Assembly: GCA_016208355.1 (NCBI GenBank)
Contig: JACQYE010000064.1
Span: 1 to 38,033, forward strand
Source: Chloroflexota bacterium
GTDB taxonomy: Bacteria; Chloroflexota; Anaerolineae; Anaerolineales; Villigracilaceae
Length of the DNA: 38,033 bases
Reading direction: 5' to 3'
Positions 24,912-33,169 of the stretch are shown in pieces; positions within the stretch are counted from its first letter, which is position 1, and each line of letters starts with the position of its first letter. The notes beneath the pieces were generated by a model. That model did no database searches. It had not been told where the DNA came from and saw only the letters and a program-made list of their open reading frames with translations. The position numbers and the translations under genes are program-made.

Positions 24912-25253
24912 ATGGTTCGTATTCGTCTTCGCCGTATTGGACTTAAAGGGCAACCTTCCTACCGCCTCGTTGTAGCGGACAAGGAAAGCCCGCGTGATGG
25001 CCGTTTCCTGGAGATCGTCGGTTTCTATAACCCGCGCACCGAACCGGCTACACTGGATATCAAAGAAGACCGCATCTTCGAGTGGATGAACAAGGGCGCC
25101 CTGCCGACCGAGTCGGTGGCGCAGTTGTTCAGGACCGCCGGCACCGCCGAACGTTTCGAGCGTCTCAAAAAAGGCGAGACCCTTGAAACGCTGCTGGATG
25201 AGGCCGCAAAAGCCAAAGCCGCGCGCATTGTCAACCCCAAGACCAGCAAGTAA
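24912..25253 (+). CDS. rpsP: 30S ribosomal protein S16
   Basis: A 113-residue S16 starting MVRIRLRRIGLKGQPSYRLVVAD, with the GRFLEIVGFYNPRT block typical of the family. A C-terminal extension (LLDEAAKAKAARIVNPKTSK) makes it longer than the E. coli protein (82 residues). It binds 16S rRNA early in small-subunit assembly. AAGGAG lies 9 nt before the ATG. It is downstream of ffh with a 166-bp gap. Confidence 0.97.
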   Translation: MVRIRLRRIGLKGQPSYRLVVADKESPRDGRFLEIVGFYNPRTEPATLDIKEDRIFEWMNKGALPTESVAQLFRTAGTAERFERLKKGETLETLLDEAAKAKAARIVNPKTSK

Positions 25254-25314
25254 TCTTGTAATAACGGCTTCGATCGTTCTCGCGATGGAAGTCGTTATCG
25301 CAAATTGAGATGCC

Positions 25315-25548
25315 ATGAAAGCACTCACAGAATTCATTGCCAGGTCCCTGGTGGATCGTCCCGAAGAAGTAGTCGTGGATGAGATCCGTTACGGCAGCCG
25401 TGTGACCCTGGAACTGCACGTCGCCAAAGACGATATGGGCCGCGTCATCGGACGCGGCGGCCGCGTGGCGAATGCCATCCGCACCCTCCTGCGGGTGGCT
25501 GCCGAACGCGACGGCAGCCAGGTAACCCTGGACGTGGTAGAACCCTGA
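25315..25548 (+). CDS. khpA: KH-domain RNA-binding protein KhpA (YlqC)
   Basis: A 77-residue single KH domain, MKALTEFIARSLVDRPEEVVVDEI, with the GxxG loop in VIGRGGRVANAIRTLLRVAA (about 43-62). KhpA proteins bind RNA and affect cell division and small RNA function, often with KhpB (Jag). Its place between rpsP and rimM is conserved in many bacteria. The stop is 3 bp before the rimM start. Confidence 0.95.
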   Translation: MKALTEFIARSLVDRPEEVVVDEIRYGSRVTLELHVAKDDMGRVIGRGGRVANAIRTLLRVAAERDGSQVTLDVVEP

Positions 25549-25551
25549 CGC

Positions 25552-26118
25552 ATGTCCGGCAAAAAAGAACGACCGGCAGGCTCGCTGAAGACCGGCGAGC
25601 CTGCCTTCTTAGCAGCAGGGAAAGTCCGCCGCCCGCATGGGGTGCACGGCGATGTTTTCGTGGAACTCTACACCGATTTCCCGGAGCGCCTGCAACCAAA
25701 AAAAGATGTCTACCTGGGCGAAAAACATGAGCGGATTACCATTTGCAGCCAACGCCCGCACAAAGACGGCCTTCTACTGGGGTTTGATGGATTCGATACG
25801 CCGGAGGCGGTTGGCCGTTTCCGCAACCAGACCCTGTACGTGACCAGCGCGGATTCCCCGGAACTCCCTGAAGGCGAATATTATTTCCACGAACTGCTTG
25901 GCCTGAATGTATTCGACGAAAACGAGACCCGGCTCGGTACCCTGACCGAGATCATCGAGACCGGCGCTAACGACGTTTATGTGGTCGCCACACCTTCCGG
26001 GACCGAGATCCTGCTCCCGTCCATCCCGGACGTGGTCAAGGCTGTGGATTTGGAGGCGCGCAAGATGACCGTCCATCTCCTGCCGGGGTTGGTGGAAGAA
26101 ACAAATGACGAATCATGA
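25552..26118 (+). CDS. rimM: Ribosome maturation factor RimM
   Basis: A 188-residue 16S rRNA processing factor. The N-terminal RimM domain has FLAAGKVRRPHGVHGDVFVELYTDFPERL (about 19-47). The C-terminal PRC-barrel part has EGEYYFHELLGLNVFDENETRLGTLTEI and then LLPSIPDVVKAVDLEARKMTVHLLPGL. RimM works with S19 during 30S head assembly. The usual next genes, trmD and rplS, are not here; dprA follows with a TGA-ATG junction. Confidence 0.96.
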   Translation: MSGKKERPAGSLKTGEPAFLAAGKVRRPHGVHGDVFVELYTDFPERLQPKKDVYLGEKHERITICSQRPHKDGLLLGFDGFDTPEAVGRFRNQTLYVTSADSPELPEGEYYFHELLGLNVFDENETRLGTLTEIIETGANDVYVVATPSGTEILLPSIPDVVKAVDLEARKMTVHLLPGLVEETNDES

Positions 26119-27276
26119 ATGACGAGCGGCAACCGTAGAATGGACAAACGTTACTGGGTCGGTTTCAACCTGGTTAAAGGCATTGGGGCGGTGCGCCTGC
26201 AAGCCCTGATGAAACATTTTGGCGACCTCGAACTGGCCTGGCAATCGCCTGTGGACGCGTTGCAGGCTGCCGGTCTCAGCCCGAAACTGGCTGAACGCGT
26301 ATCCCAGGTGCGCTCCAGCGTAGACCTTGAAAAATACATGACGCACGTCGCCACCCAGGGAATTTCCATCCTGACCTGGGACGACGATCTCTACCCGCCG
26401 CGCCTGAAAGAGATTGACCAGCCGCCTCCGGTGCTGTACGTGCGCGGTACGTTGACCAAAGAAGATGCCTGGGCTGTCGCCGTTGTGGGGACGCGGCGCG
26501 TCAGCGCCTACGGGCGGCAGGTAACCGAAGACCTGGCCTCGTTTTTGGCCGCCAACGGCGTGACCGTCGTTTCCGGGTTGGCGCGCGGGGTGGACGCCAT
26601 CGCCCACCAGAGCGCTCTCAAAGCCGGAGGCCGGACGTTGGCCGTCCTTGGGTGCGGGGTGGACCGGGTGTACCCGCCCGAACACCAGCAACTGGCCGAG
26701 AAGATGATGTCCAGCGGGGCTATCGTCTCTGACTATGCCCCGGGGACACCGCCGGACGCCTCCAATTTCCCGCCGCGCAACCGCATCATCTCCGGGCTTT
26801 CGATGGCGACAGTCGTGGTCGAGGCGGGCGATACCAGCGGCGCGCTCATCACTGCCCAGTTTGCCGTTGACCAGGGACGCGAGGTTTTTGCCGTGCCGGG
26901 CAACATCCTGGCCCCGCAGTCGAAAGGCACCAACCGCCTGATTGCGCAAGGGGCGCGCCCGATGCTCTCAGGACGCGACCTGCTCGACATCCTCAACCTG
27001 ACGCGCGTCACCGAACAGCGCCAGGTGCGCAAGGTTTTACCCGCTGACGAAGTGGAAGCCAGCCTGCTCAACGTACTCACCCACGAGCCGCTCCATGTGG
27101 ATGAGATCCGCAGCCAGACCGGTCTCCCCATCGAGCGCGTCTCAGCCACGCTGACGATGATGGAACTTAAAGGGCTGGTGCGGCAGACAGGCGGGATGAA
27201 CTTTGTGGCAGTGCACGAGGAGCAGGCGGAATATCAAACCGGAAGTCTGCCGGAAGAAGCAAATCGTGATAAGTGA
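26119..27276 (+). CDS. dprA: DNA processing protein DprA
   Basis: A 385-residue DprA/Smf. An N-terminal helix-hairpin-helix region (GIGAVRLQALMKHFGDLELAW) precedes the Rossmann-like core: GTRRVSAYGRQVTEDLA, VVSGLARGVDAIAHQSAL, LGCGVDRVYPPEHQQL, PRNRIISGLS and GALITAQFAVDQGREVFAVPGN. A C-terminal winged helix (HVDEIRSQTGLPIERVSATLTMMELKGLV, about 315-343) is present. DprA protects incoming single-stranded DNA and loads RecA in natural transformation. The ATG at 26119 overlaps the rimM end; an in-frame ATG at 26140 is equally plausible. No other competence genes are in the window. Confidence 0.96.
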   Translation: MTSGNRRMDKRYWVGFNLVKGIGAVRLQALMKHFGDLELAWQSPVDALQAAGLSPKLAERVSQVRSSVDLEKYMTHVATQGISILTWDDDLYPPRLKEIDQPPPVLYVRGTLTKEDAWAVAVVGTRRVSAYGRQVTEDLASFLAANGVTVVSGLARGVDAIAHQSALKAGGRTLAVLGCGVDRVYPPEHQQLAEKMMSSGAIVSDYAPGTPPDASNFPPRNRIISGLSMATVVVEAGDTSGALITAQFAVDQGREVFAVPGNILAPQSKGTNRLIAQGARPMLSGRDLLDILNLTRVTEQRQVRKVLPADEVEASLLNVLTHEPLHVDEIRSQTGLPIERVSATLTMMELKGLVRQTGGMNFVAVHEEQAEYQTGSLPEEANRDK

Positions 27277-27283
27277 TGCAACC

Positions 27284-28369
27284 ATGAAGCATACGTATGC
27301 AGTCATCATGGCCGGGGGCGGCGGGACGCGCCTGTGGCCAATCTCTAGGAAGAAACACCCCAAACACATCCTCCCCTTGCTGGGTGAGAATACCCTCTTC
27401 CAATCTACGCTGGCGCGGTTGGATGGGCTGGTTTCGGCTGAGCGCATCCTGGTGGTCACAACCGCTGACCAGGCAGAACAACTGAAAGCGCAGGCCCCGC
27501 ATATCCCGGCGGGGAACTTCCTGCTCGAACCCCAACCGCGCGGCACCGCCTCGGTGGTTGGCCTGGCAGCGGCAGTGCTGGCACAGCGCGACCCGCAGGC
27601 AGTGATGCTCGTCCTGCCCTCCGACCATTTCATTCGTAACCGTGACCTGTTCCACCTTGTGATGCGCGTGGCGGTGCAAGTAGCCTGCAAGGGCTTTCTG
27701 GTTACACTTGGTATTAAACCCACTTTCCCCTCGACCGGCTACGGTTACATCCAGCAGGGGAATTCCCTTGAAGATAAGTTCGACTATCCGGTCTATCGCG
27801 TTTTGCGGTTTACCGAGAAGCCGGATGAGGCGAAGGCTCGCCAGATGCTTGCCGGGGGTGACCATTCCTGGAACTCCGGGATGTTCGTCTGGCGCGCTGA
27901 CCGCATCCTGGCCGAGATTTCCCGCCTCTTGCCGGACCTCGCGGCTGCCCTCGAAAAAATCGTGGCGGCGTGGGGCGCCCCGGAGCAGGAGGCAGTGTTC
28001 GGGTCCGCGTGGCTGAACCTGCAAACAGTTACGATTGACTACGGAGTAATGGAACGCGCCGGGAACGTCGCCGTCCTCCCGGCAGGTGGGCTGGAGTGGA
28101 GCGACGTCGGGTCATGGGACTCGTTGTTCGACGTGCTTTTAGCGGACGACGGTGGGAATGTGGTGGTCAACAGTGAGTTCATCCCGCTCGAGACGCATGA
28201 TACGCTGGTGTACTCCTCGAAGAAGAAATTAATCGTCACGATTGGTGTGGACGATTTGATTGTGATTGATTCCGGCGATGCGCTGCTGGTCTGCCACCGC
28301 GACCAGGCGCAGCAGGTGCGCCAGGCGATTGAAATTTTGAAGAAAAAGAAAAAAGAGAGTTATCTCTAG
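27284..28369 (+). CDS. manC: Mannose-1-phosphate guanylyltransferase
   Basis: A 361-residue nucleotidyltransferase that makes GDP-mannose from mannose 1-phosphate and GTP. It has the pyrophosphorylase signature MAGGGGTRLWPISRKKHPKH (9-28), LLEPQPRGTA (about 79-88), LVLPSDHFI, GYIQQG, FTEKPD and NSGMFVW with the DYGVME and WSDVGSWDSL blocks. Fused isomerase sequence is absent, so it is the single-function form. It begins 7 bp after dprA and is followed by topA 10 bp on. It supplies precursors for surface glycans or mannosylated compounds. Confidence 0.92.
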   Translation: MKHTYAVIMAGGGGTRLWPISRKKHPKHILPLLGENTLFQSTLARLDGLVSAERILVVTTADQAEQLKAQAPHIPAGNFLLEPQPRGTASVVGLAAAVLAQRDPQAVMLVLPSDHFIRNRDLFHLVMRVAVQVACKGFLVTLGIKPTFPSTGYGYIQQGNSLEDKFDYPVYRVLRFTEKPDEAKARQMLAGGDHSWNSGMFVWRADRILAEISRLLPDLAAALEKIVAAWGAPEQEAVFGSAWLNLQTVTIDYGVMERAGNVAVLPAGGLEWSDVGSWDSLFDVLLADDGGNVVVNSEFIPLETHDTLVYSSKKKLIVTIGVDDLIVIDSGDALLVCHRDQAQQVRQAIEILKKKKKESYL

Positions 28370-28379
28370 GAGGTGTCGC

Positions 28380-30491
28380 ATGGAAGCCTATTGCATGAAG
28401 TGCAGGACCAAACGTGAGATCATAGACCCTCAGGCAGCGTTCAATGCGGCCGGGTCGCCGGTGACGCGCGGGACGTGCGGTGTCTGTGGCACGAAACTTT
28501 TCCGCATCGGCAAGACGGAGGCGCACGAAGGCATGGTCAAGCCCGAGAAATACGCCAACCGCTCCGGGAAACTTGTGATAGTTGAGTCCCCGGCCAAAGC
28601 CAAGACGGTGGGACGTTTTCTCGGCAAGGGTTACACCGTGCGGGCATCGGTGGGACACATCCGCGACCTGCTGCGTTCGCAACTTTCGGTGGACGTGGAG
28701 AATAACTTCAAGCCCAAGTACCGCGTCCCGAACGAGAAGAAGGCGGTGGTCAAGGAACTCAAGCAACTGGCAAAAGAGAACGCCGAGATCTACCTGGCGA
28801 CCGACCCCGACCGCGAAGGCGAAGCGATTTCCTGGCACCTGATGGAAGCCGCGGCGATTGACCCGAAACTGGCAAAGCGCGTCGTCTTCCATGAAATTAC
28901 CGAACACGCCATCAATGAGGCTTTCTCGAACCCGCGTGAGATTAACATGGATTTGGTCAACGCCCAACAGGCGCGGCGCGTGCTCGACCGTCTTGTTGGC
29001 TACAGCATCAGCCCGATCCTGTGGGAAAAAGTGCGCAGCCGCCTATCAGCGGGGCGCGTCCAGTCGGTGGCGCTGCGCATGATCGTGGAACGCGAAGCTG
29101 AAATTGACGCCTTCGTTCCAGTGGAATACTGGTCCATCGGCGCGGAGTTCAAGCCTGAAGCAGAGAAGAAAGCCACATTCGTTGCAAAACTGGCAAAGAT
29201 TGACGAAAAAGACCCGGAACTGGGCAACGAAGCGTTGGTTACGCCGCTCCTGATAGACATGGAAAAAGCGCCCTATGTGGTGACAAAGGTCAAGCGCGGC
29301 GAACGCCGCCGCCGGCCATCGGCCCCGTTCACCACATCCACGCTCCAGCAGGAGGCCTCCCGCAAATTGGGTTTCACCGCCAAGCGGACGATGGGTTTGG
29401 CGCAGGGTCTTTACGAAGGCCAGGATGTGGGCGAGGGCGGCACGACCGGCCTGATTACCTACATGCGAACCGACTCGACCAATATTGCGGAAGTGGCTGT
29501 GAACGAAGTCCGCGGCTACATCGCCCAGCGTTACGGCAGCGATTTCCTGCCTGAAAAGCCGCTCGAATACAAGACCAAAGCCAAAGGTGCGCAGGAGGCC
29601 CACGAGGCTGTCCGGCCCACCTCCTCCCTGCGCGACCCGGAGAAGGTCAAACCGTTCCTCGAACCGGCCATGTTCAAACTCTACCAGTTGATCTGGCAGC
29701 GTTTCGTGGCCTGCCAGATGGAAGCCGCAGTGTACGACACGCTCTCGGTCGAAGTGACCGGCAGCGGGTCTGACCATGCTTACCTGTTCCGCGCCTCCGG
29801 CTCGGCGGTCAAATTCCCCGGCTACCTGATTGTCTACGAGGAAGCCAAGAACGAGGATAAAAAATCCGAGGAAGAGGACGAGATGAATGTCCGCATCCCG
29901 GCCTCGGTGGTCGAAGGTCAGAAGCAGGAATTGGTGCGGCTCATCCCCGAACAACACTTCACCCAGCCGCCGCCGCGTTACTCGGAAGCCAGCCTGGTGC
30001 AGATTTTGGAAGAGTACGGCATCGGACGCCCGTCCACCTACGCGCCGACGATTTCGACCATCCAGCAGCGCGGCTACGTGGAACGCGTTGACCGCCGCCT
30101 CATCCCCACCGAGACCGGTATCCTGGTCAACGGCTTGATGATGCAGTATTTCCCGGAGATCGTGGATTACCAATTCACCGCCCGGATGGAGGAAGACCTG
30201 GACAAGGTGGCTGAGGGTCGCGCCAACTGGACGAAAGTCATGGGCACGTTCTACAAACCCTTCGCCGTGACGGTGGCGAAGGCCCAGGCCGAGATGCCCG
30301 TCACCAAGACCGGGCCGGAGCCGATTGGCCGCGCCTGCCCGGACTGTGGCAAGGAACTGGTCATCCGCTACGGGCGCTACGGAAAATTTATCGCCTGCTC
30401 CGGTTTCCCGGAGTGCCGCCACACCGAAGCCTTTTTATTGAAAATCGGCGTTACATGCCAGAAGGACGGCGGCGACGTGGTCTCTATCTAG
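28380..30491 (+). CDS. topA: DNA topoisomerase I with N-terminal zinc ribbon, truncated C-terminus
   Basis: A 703-residue type IA topoisomerase that relaxes negative supercoils. A zinc ribbon (C5-x2-C8 and C33-x2-C36, DUF5679-like) precedes the TOPRIM domain, which begins GKLVIVESPAKAKTVGRFLGKG (63-84) and has TDPDREGEA (141-149). The catalytic tyrosine is Tyr361 in GLITYMRTDSTN. One complete C-terminal finger is present (ACPDCGKELVIRYGRYGKFIACSGFPEC), but the second stops at VTCQKDGGDVV, right where other family members continue with the second Cys pair. The stop falls next to an overlapping small membrane-protein gene, so a deletion probably removed the 3' end. An AGGAGG lies 5 bp before the ATG. 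Confidence 0.95.
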   Translation: MEAYCMKCRTKREIIDPQAAFNAAGSPVTRGTCGVCGTKLFRIGKTEAHEGMVKPEKYANRSGKLVIVESPAKAKTVGRFLGKGYTVRASVGHIRDLLRSQLSVDVENNFKPKYRVPNEKKAVVKELKQLAKENAEIYLATDPDREGEAISWHLMEAAAIDPKLAKRVVFHEITEHAINEAFSNPREINMDLVNAQQARRVLDRLVGYSISPILWEKVRSRLSAGRVQSVALRMIVEREAEIDAFVPVEYWSIGAEFKPEAEKKATFVAKLAKIDEKDPELGNEALVTPLLIDMEKAPYVVTKVKRGERRRRPSAPFTTSTLQQEASRKLGFTAKRTMGLAQGLYEGQDVGEGGTTGLITYMRTDSTNIAEVAVNEVRGYIAQRYGSDFLPEKPLEYKTKAKGAQEAHEAVRPTSSLRDPEKVKPFLEPAMFKLYQLIWQRFVACQMEAAVYDTLSVEVTGSGSDHAYLFRASGSAVKFPGYLIVYEEAKNEDKKSEEEDEMNVRIPASVVEGQKQELVRLIPEQHFTQPPPRYSEASLVQILEEYGIGRPSTYAPTISTIQQRGYVERVDRRLIPTETGILVNGLMMQYFPEIVDYQFTARMEEDLDKVAEGRANWTKVMGTFYKPFAVTVAKAQAEMPVTKTGPEPIGRACPDCGKELVIRYGRYGKFIACSGFPECRHTEAFLLKIGVTCQKDGGDVVSI

Positions 30492-30643
30492 ACCCCGGTT
30501 CCGGAAGTTTCCTGCTCCAACTGCTGATCGCTAGTCTGGCTGGGATTGGCATTTTTATTGGTTCACAATGGGCAAAGATCAAGAGGTTGTTCAGCAAAAA
30601 GAAAGACCAAACAAATCCCGATGATGACGATGAAGAGGAATAG
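30455..30643 (+). CDS. Small single-TM protein, start inside topA
   Basis: A frame of about 62 residues in a different phase from topA. LYLDPGSGSFLLQLLIASLAGIGIFIGS is followed by WAKIKRLFSKKK and an acidic tail. The YLDPGSGS start and one hydrophobic helix match small membrane proteins common in bacteria, which normally begin close to that motif. Here the first residues (MPEGRRRRG) are read from topA sequence, so the true start was probably lost in the event that cut topA. Translation may depend on coupling to topA. Confidence 0.5.
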   Translation: MPEGRRRRGLYLDPGSGSFLLQLLIASLAGIGIFIGSQWAKIKRLFSKKKDQTNPDDDDEEE

Positions 30644-32033
30644 CCAACTCGGCGCGTCGTTTCGCGACCCAAGCGGATTTCTCTTCATCCGTGATGGCAT
30701 CCTGCACCGGCAGGTGAACCGGGTCTATGCCGAGGACTACGACCGGCTGATGGCCTCCGGCCTGTACGAAAAACTGGTCGAAGCCGGGCGGCTCATCCCT
30801 CACGTAGAATCGGACCCTTCGACAGGCTCAGGGCAAGCTGCCGAGCCTGCCACGCCGGACGCATATAAAATCCTGCGCCCGGAGCGCCTCCCGTTCATCT
30901 CCTACCCATACGAGTGGTCGTTCGGGCAGTTGAAAGACGCCGCCCTGGCTACCCTGTCCATCCAGAAGCGCGCCTTGAAATATGGCATGTCGCTCAAGGA
31001 TGCCAGCGCCTACAACATCCAATTCCATAAAGGCAAGGCCGCTCTGATTGACACGCTCTCTTTCGAGGCCTACCAGGAGGGCGAACCGTGGGTGGCCTAT
31101 CGTCAGTTCTGCCAGCATTTCCTGGCCCCACTGGCGCTGATGGCCTATTGCGACATCCGCCTGAGCCAGTTGCTGCGCGTTTACATTGACGGGATTCCCC
31201 TCGACCTCGCCAGCCGACTCCTGCCATCCCGCACCCGCTGGAATGTAGGACTGGCTTCGCACATCCATCTCCATGCCAGCGCCCAAAAGAAATATTCTGA
31301 AGCCTTCATCGCCGAAGCGCGGCATGGACGGACGATGAGCAAAGCAGCCCTGGCAGCATTGATCGAGAGCCTCCAGAATACCGTCCGCAAACTGGAGTGG
31401 AAGCCAGCCGGGACAGAGTGGGGTGAGTATTACAACGATACAAACTATTCAGACGCAGCTTTTGAACACAAGAAACAACTTGTGGCTGAATGGGCCGGGC
31501 GGGTGGATCCGCGTCTGGTCTGGGACCTGGGCGCGAATACCGGGGTTTTTGCGCGGCAGGCCGCAGGTCCGGATACGTACGCCGTGGCCTGGGACATTGA
31601 CCCGGCGGCCGTGGAGCAAAACTGGAGGCAAGTCCGCGCGGAAAAGCAGGAGAACCTCCTCCCTCTCGTCCTTGACCTGACCAACCCAAGTCCCGCCATT
31701 GGTTGGAACAACGGCGAGCGCGAGTCGTTCGGCCAGCGCGGCCCGGCAGACTTAATCCTGGCGCTGGCGCTCATCCATCACCTGGCAATTTCCAACAACC
31801 TGCCTTTCGAGCGCATTGCCGAAGCGATGGCCGGTTGGGGAAAGTGGCTGGTGATCGAGTTTGTACCAAAGTCCGATTCGCAAGTGCAAAAACTGCTCCG
31901 CAGCCGGAAAGATATTTTCGATGGGTACACGCGTGAGGCATTTGAGGCCACCTTCGGCAGGTATTTCGAAATCATCGAAAGCCATGCGGTGCGCGAGTCG
32001 GAACGCTGGATGTACTGTATGAAGTCTGTGTAA
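30630..32033 (+). CDS. Class I SAM-dependent methyltransferase with N-terminal extension (NoeA-like)
   Basis: About 467 residues if started at the ATG at 30630. The C-terminal half is a Rossmann methyltransferase: VWDLGANTGVFAR (DLGANTG at 299-305), AWDIDPAAVEQN, LDLTNPSP and LILALALIHHL. The N-terminal half contains RPERLPFISYPYEWSFGQLKDAAL and QFHKGKAALIDTLSFEAYQEGEPWVAYRQF, a conserved block seen in NoeA-like methyltransferases; this comparison is from memory. The substrate is unknown. A palindromic repeat sits in frame at residues about 62-70 (DPSTGSGQA). The start overlaps the small membrane-protein gene, and no good ribosome-binding site is seen. Confidence 0.8.
   Translation: MKRNSQLGASFRDPSGFLFIRDGILHRQVNRVYAEDYDRLMASGLYEKLVEAGRLIPHVESDPSTGSGQAAEPATPDAYKILRPERLPFISYPYEWSFGQLKDAALATLSIQKRALKYGMSLKDASAYNIQFHKGKAALIDTLSFEAYQEGEPWVAYRQFCQHFLAPLALMAYCDIRLSQLLRVYIDGIPLDLASRLLPSRTRWNVGLASHIHLHASAQKKYSEAFIAEARHGRTMSKAALAALIESLQNTVRKLEWKPAGTEWGEYYNDTNYSDAAFEHKKQLVAEWAGRVDPRLVWDLGANTGVFARQAAGPDTYAVAWDIDPAAVEQNWRQVRAEKQENLLPLVLDLTNPSPAIGWNNGERESFGQRGPADLILALALIHHLAISNNLPFERIAEAMAGWGKWLVIEFVPKSDSQVQKLLRSRKDIFDGYTREAFEATFGRYFEIIESHAVRESERWMYCMKSV
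30815..30833. repeat. CCCTTCGACAGGCTCAGGG repeat inside a coding region
   Basis: This 19-bp sequence is a widespread palindromic repeat of bacterial intergenic regions. Here it is inserted in frame and encodes part of DPSTGSGQA in a low-complexity part of the methyltransferase. Only one copy is in the window. Confidence 0.6.
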
Positions 32034-32090
32034 CGGCTGTCATATTGCTGTATAATCGGGTTATCGGTTAAAGCCAAGAAGGAGAGGTCT

Positions 32091-33095
32091 ATGAAAATTC
32101 TTGACATCTTTAAGAAACCTTTGATTGCTGCACTCTTGGCATTCATCGCAGGCCTGCTCATTGGTCTGGTGGTACTTGGCTGGGGACTCTGGCCGGTGCA
32201 ATGGAAGGACGCCGACCCATCCTATCTAAACGCGGATTACGCTGCCGACTATCTGCGCATGGCGGTTGATTCCTACCGCGTCTACCCGGATGATATGCTG
32301 GCCATCCAACGTTACCAGGCGTTGGGTTCACTTGGCCCGGCTGCCATGGATGCGATTGTCGCGGACCCGCGCACCGCGGACATGAACGCTATCTTGAATT
32401 TCAAGGACGTTGTCCAGGCGGGGGCGGTCATCACTCCGGTTCCAACCGACCAACCGGCGGGGGAACCCTCTTCTGCAATGAGCATCGCCATCATTGTCAT
32501 CATCCTGGTGCTTGTGGGCGTGGTTGGCTTCTTCCTGTTCAAATACCTCCTGCCGCTCTTCCGGCGTTTCTCCACCGACGGTTCAGCGGCGCGCCGGGCG
32601 CAGGACCTGACCAACCAGTCCCAGATGACCGATTACGAAGCCATGGGCGAGGAACCGCCGATTGCCCAGTTCATGACCACGTACGTCCTGGGGGATGACC
32701 TGTTCGACGACTCGTTCAGCATCGAAGCCCAATCGGGTGAATTTCTGGGAGAATGCGGCATCGGTATCTCCGAGACCATTGGGGTCGGCGACCCGAAGAA
32801 GGTAACAGCGTTTGAAGTCTGGCTGTTCGACAAGAATGACATCCAGACGGTCACAAAAGTTCTGATGAGCGCCCATGCCTTCAACGACCCGGCGACCTTC
32901 CAGCGCCTGGAAGCCAAAGGGGAACCGTTCCTGATCGAACCAGGCAAGCAGGTTGTCCTGGAGACCAAGGCCCTGCAACTTGTGGCTGTCGTCTCGGACA
33001 TGGAATACGCCGAAGGGCCGCTTCCGGATAAAAGTCATTTCGAACGCCTCACCCTGGAACTGGCTGTTTGGCCGAAAGTTGTGGCCCCAGAGTAA
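32091..33095 (+). CDS. Two-TM membrane protein of unknown function
   Basis: A 334-residue protein. Membrane segments lie at about 10-34 (PLIAALLAFIAGLLIGLVVLGWGL) and 130-153 (MSIAIIVIILVLVGVVGFFLF). Between them is a short extracytoplasmic domain with YLNADYAADYLRMAVDSYRVY and a Pro/Thr stretch. The C-terminal domain (about 195-330), probably cytoplasmic, has FEVWLFDKNDIQTVTKVLMS and DMEYAEGPLPDKSHFERLTLELAVW, with no family I can name. AAGGAG lies 8 bp before the ATG, a TATAAT lies at 32051-32056, and a bidirectional terminator follows. Confidence 0.8.
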   Translation: MKILDIFKKPLIAALLAFIAGLLIGLVVLGWGLWPVQWKDADPSYLNADYAADYLRMAVDSYRVYPDDMLAIQRYQALGSLGPAAMDAIVADPRTADMNAILNFKDVVQAGAVITPVPTDQPAGEPSSAMSIAIIVIILVLVGVVGFFLFKYLLPLFRRFSTDGSAARRAQDLTNQSQMTDYEAMGEEPPIAQFMTTYVLGDDLFDDSFSIEAQSGEFLGECGIGISETIGVGDPKKVTAFEVWLFDKNDIQTVTKVLMSAHAFNDPATFQRLEAKGEPFLIEPGKQVVLETKALQLVAVVSDMEYAEGPLPDKSHFERLTLELAVWPKVVAPE

Positions 33096-33104
33096 AAAGC
33101 AAAC

Positions 33105-33124
33105 GGGCGGCTTTGGAGCCGCCC
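33105..33124. terminator. Bidirectional terminator between convergent genes
   Basis: GGGCGGCT and AGCCGCCC form an 8-bp stem with a TTGG loop. TTTAATTTTC lies downstream on the plus strand and TTTGCTTTTT on the minus strand, so it can end both the membrane-protein gene and the greA operon. Confidence 0.75.
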
Positions 33125-33169
33125 GAAGTCTTTAATTTTCCGGTGACCTGGTCGCCGGATTTTTGATTC

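Noticed and set aside
29046-30422. Minus-strand frame of about 458 codons opposite topA
   Set aside because: It is antisense to clear TopA motifs, His/Arg/Gly-rich, and has no recognisable domain or ribosome-binding site.
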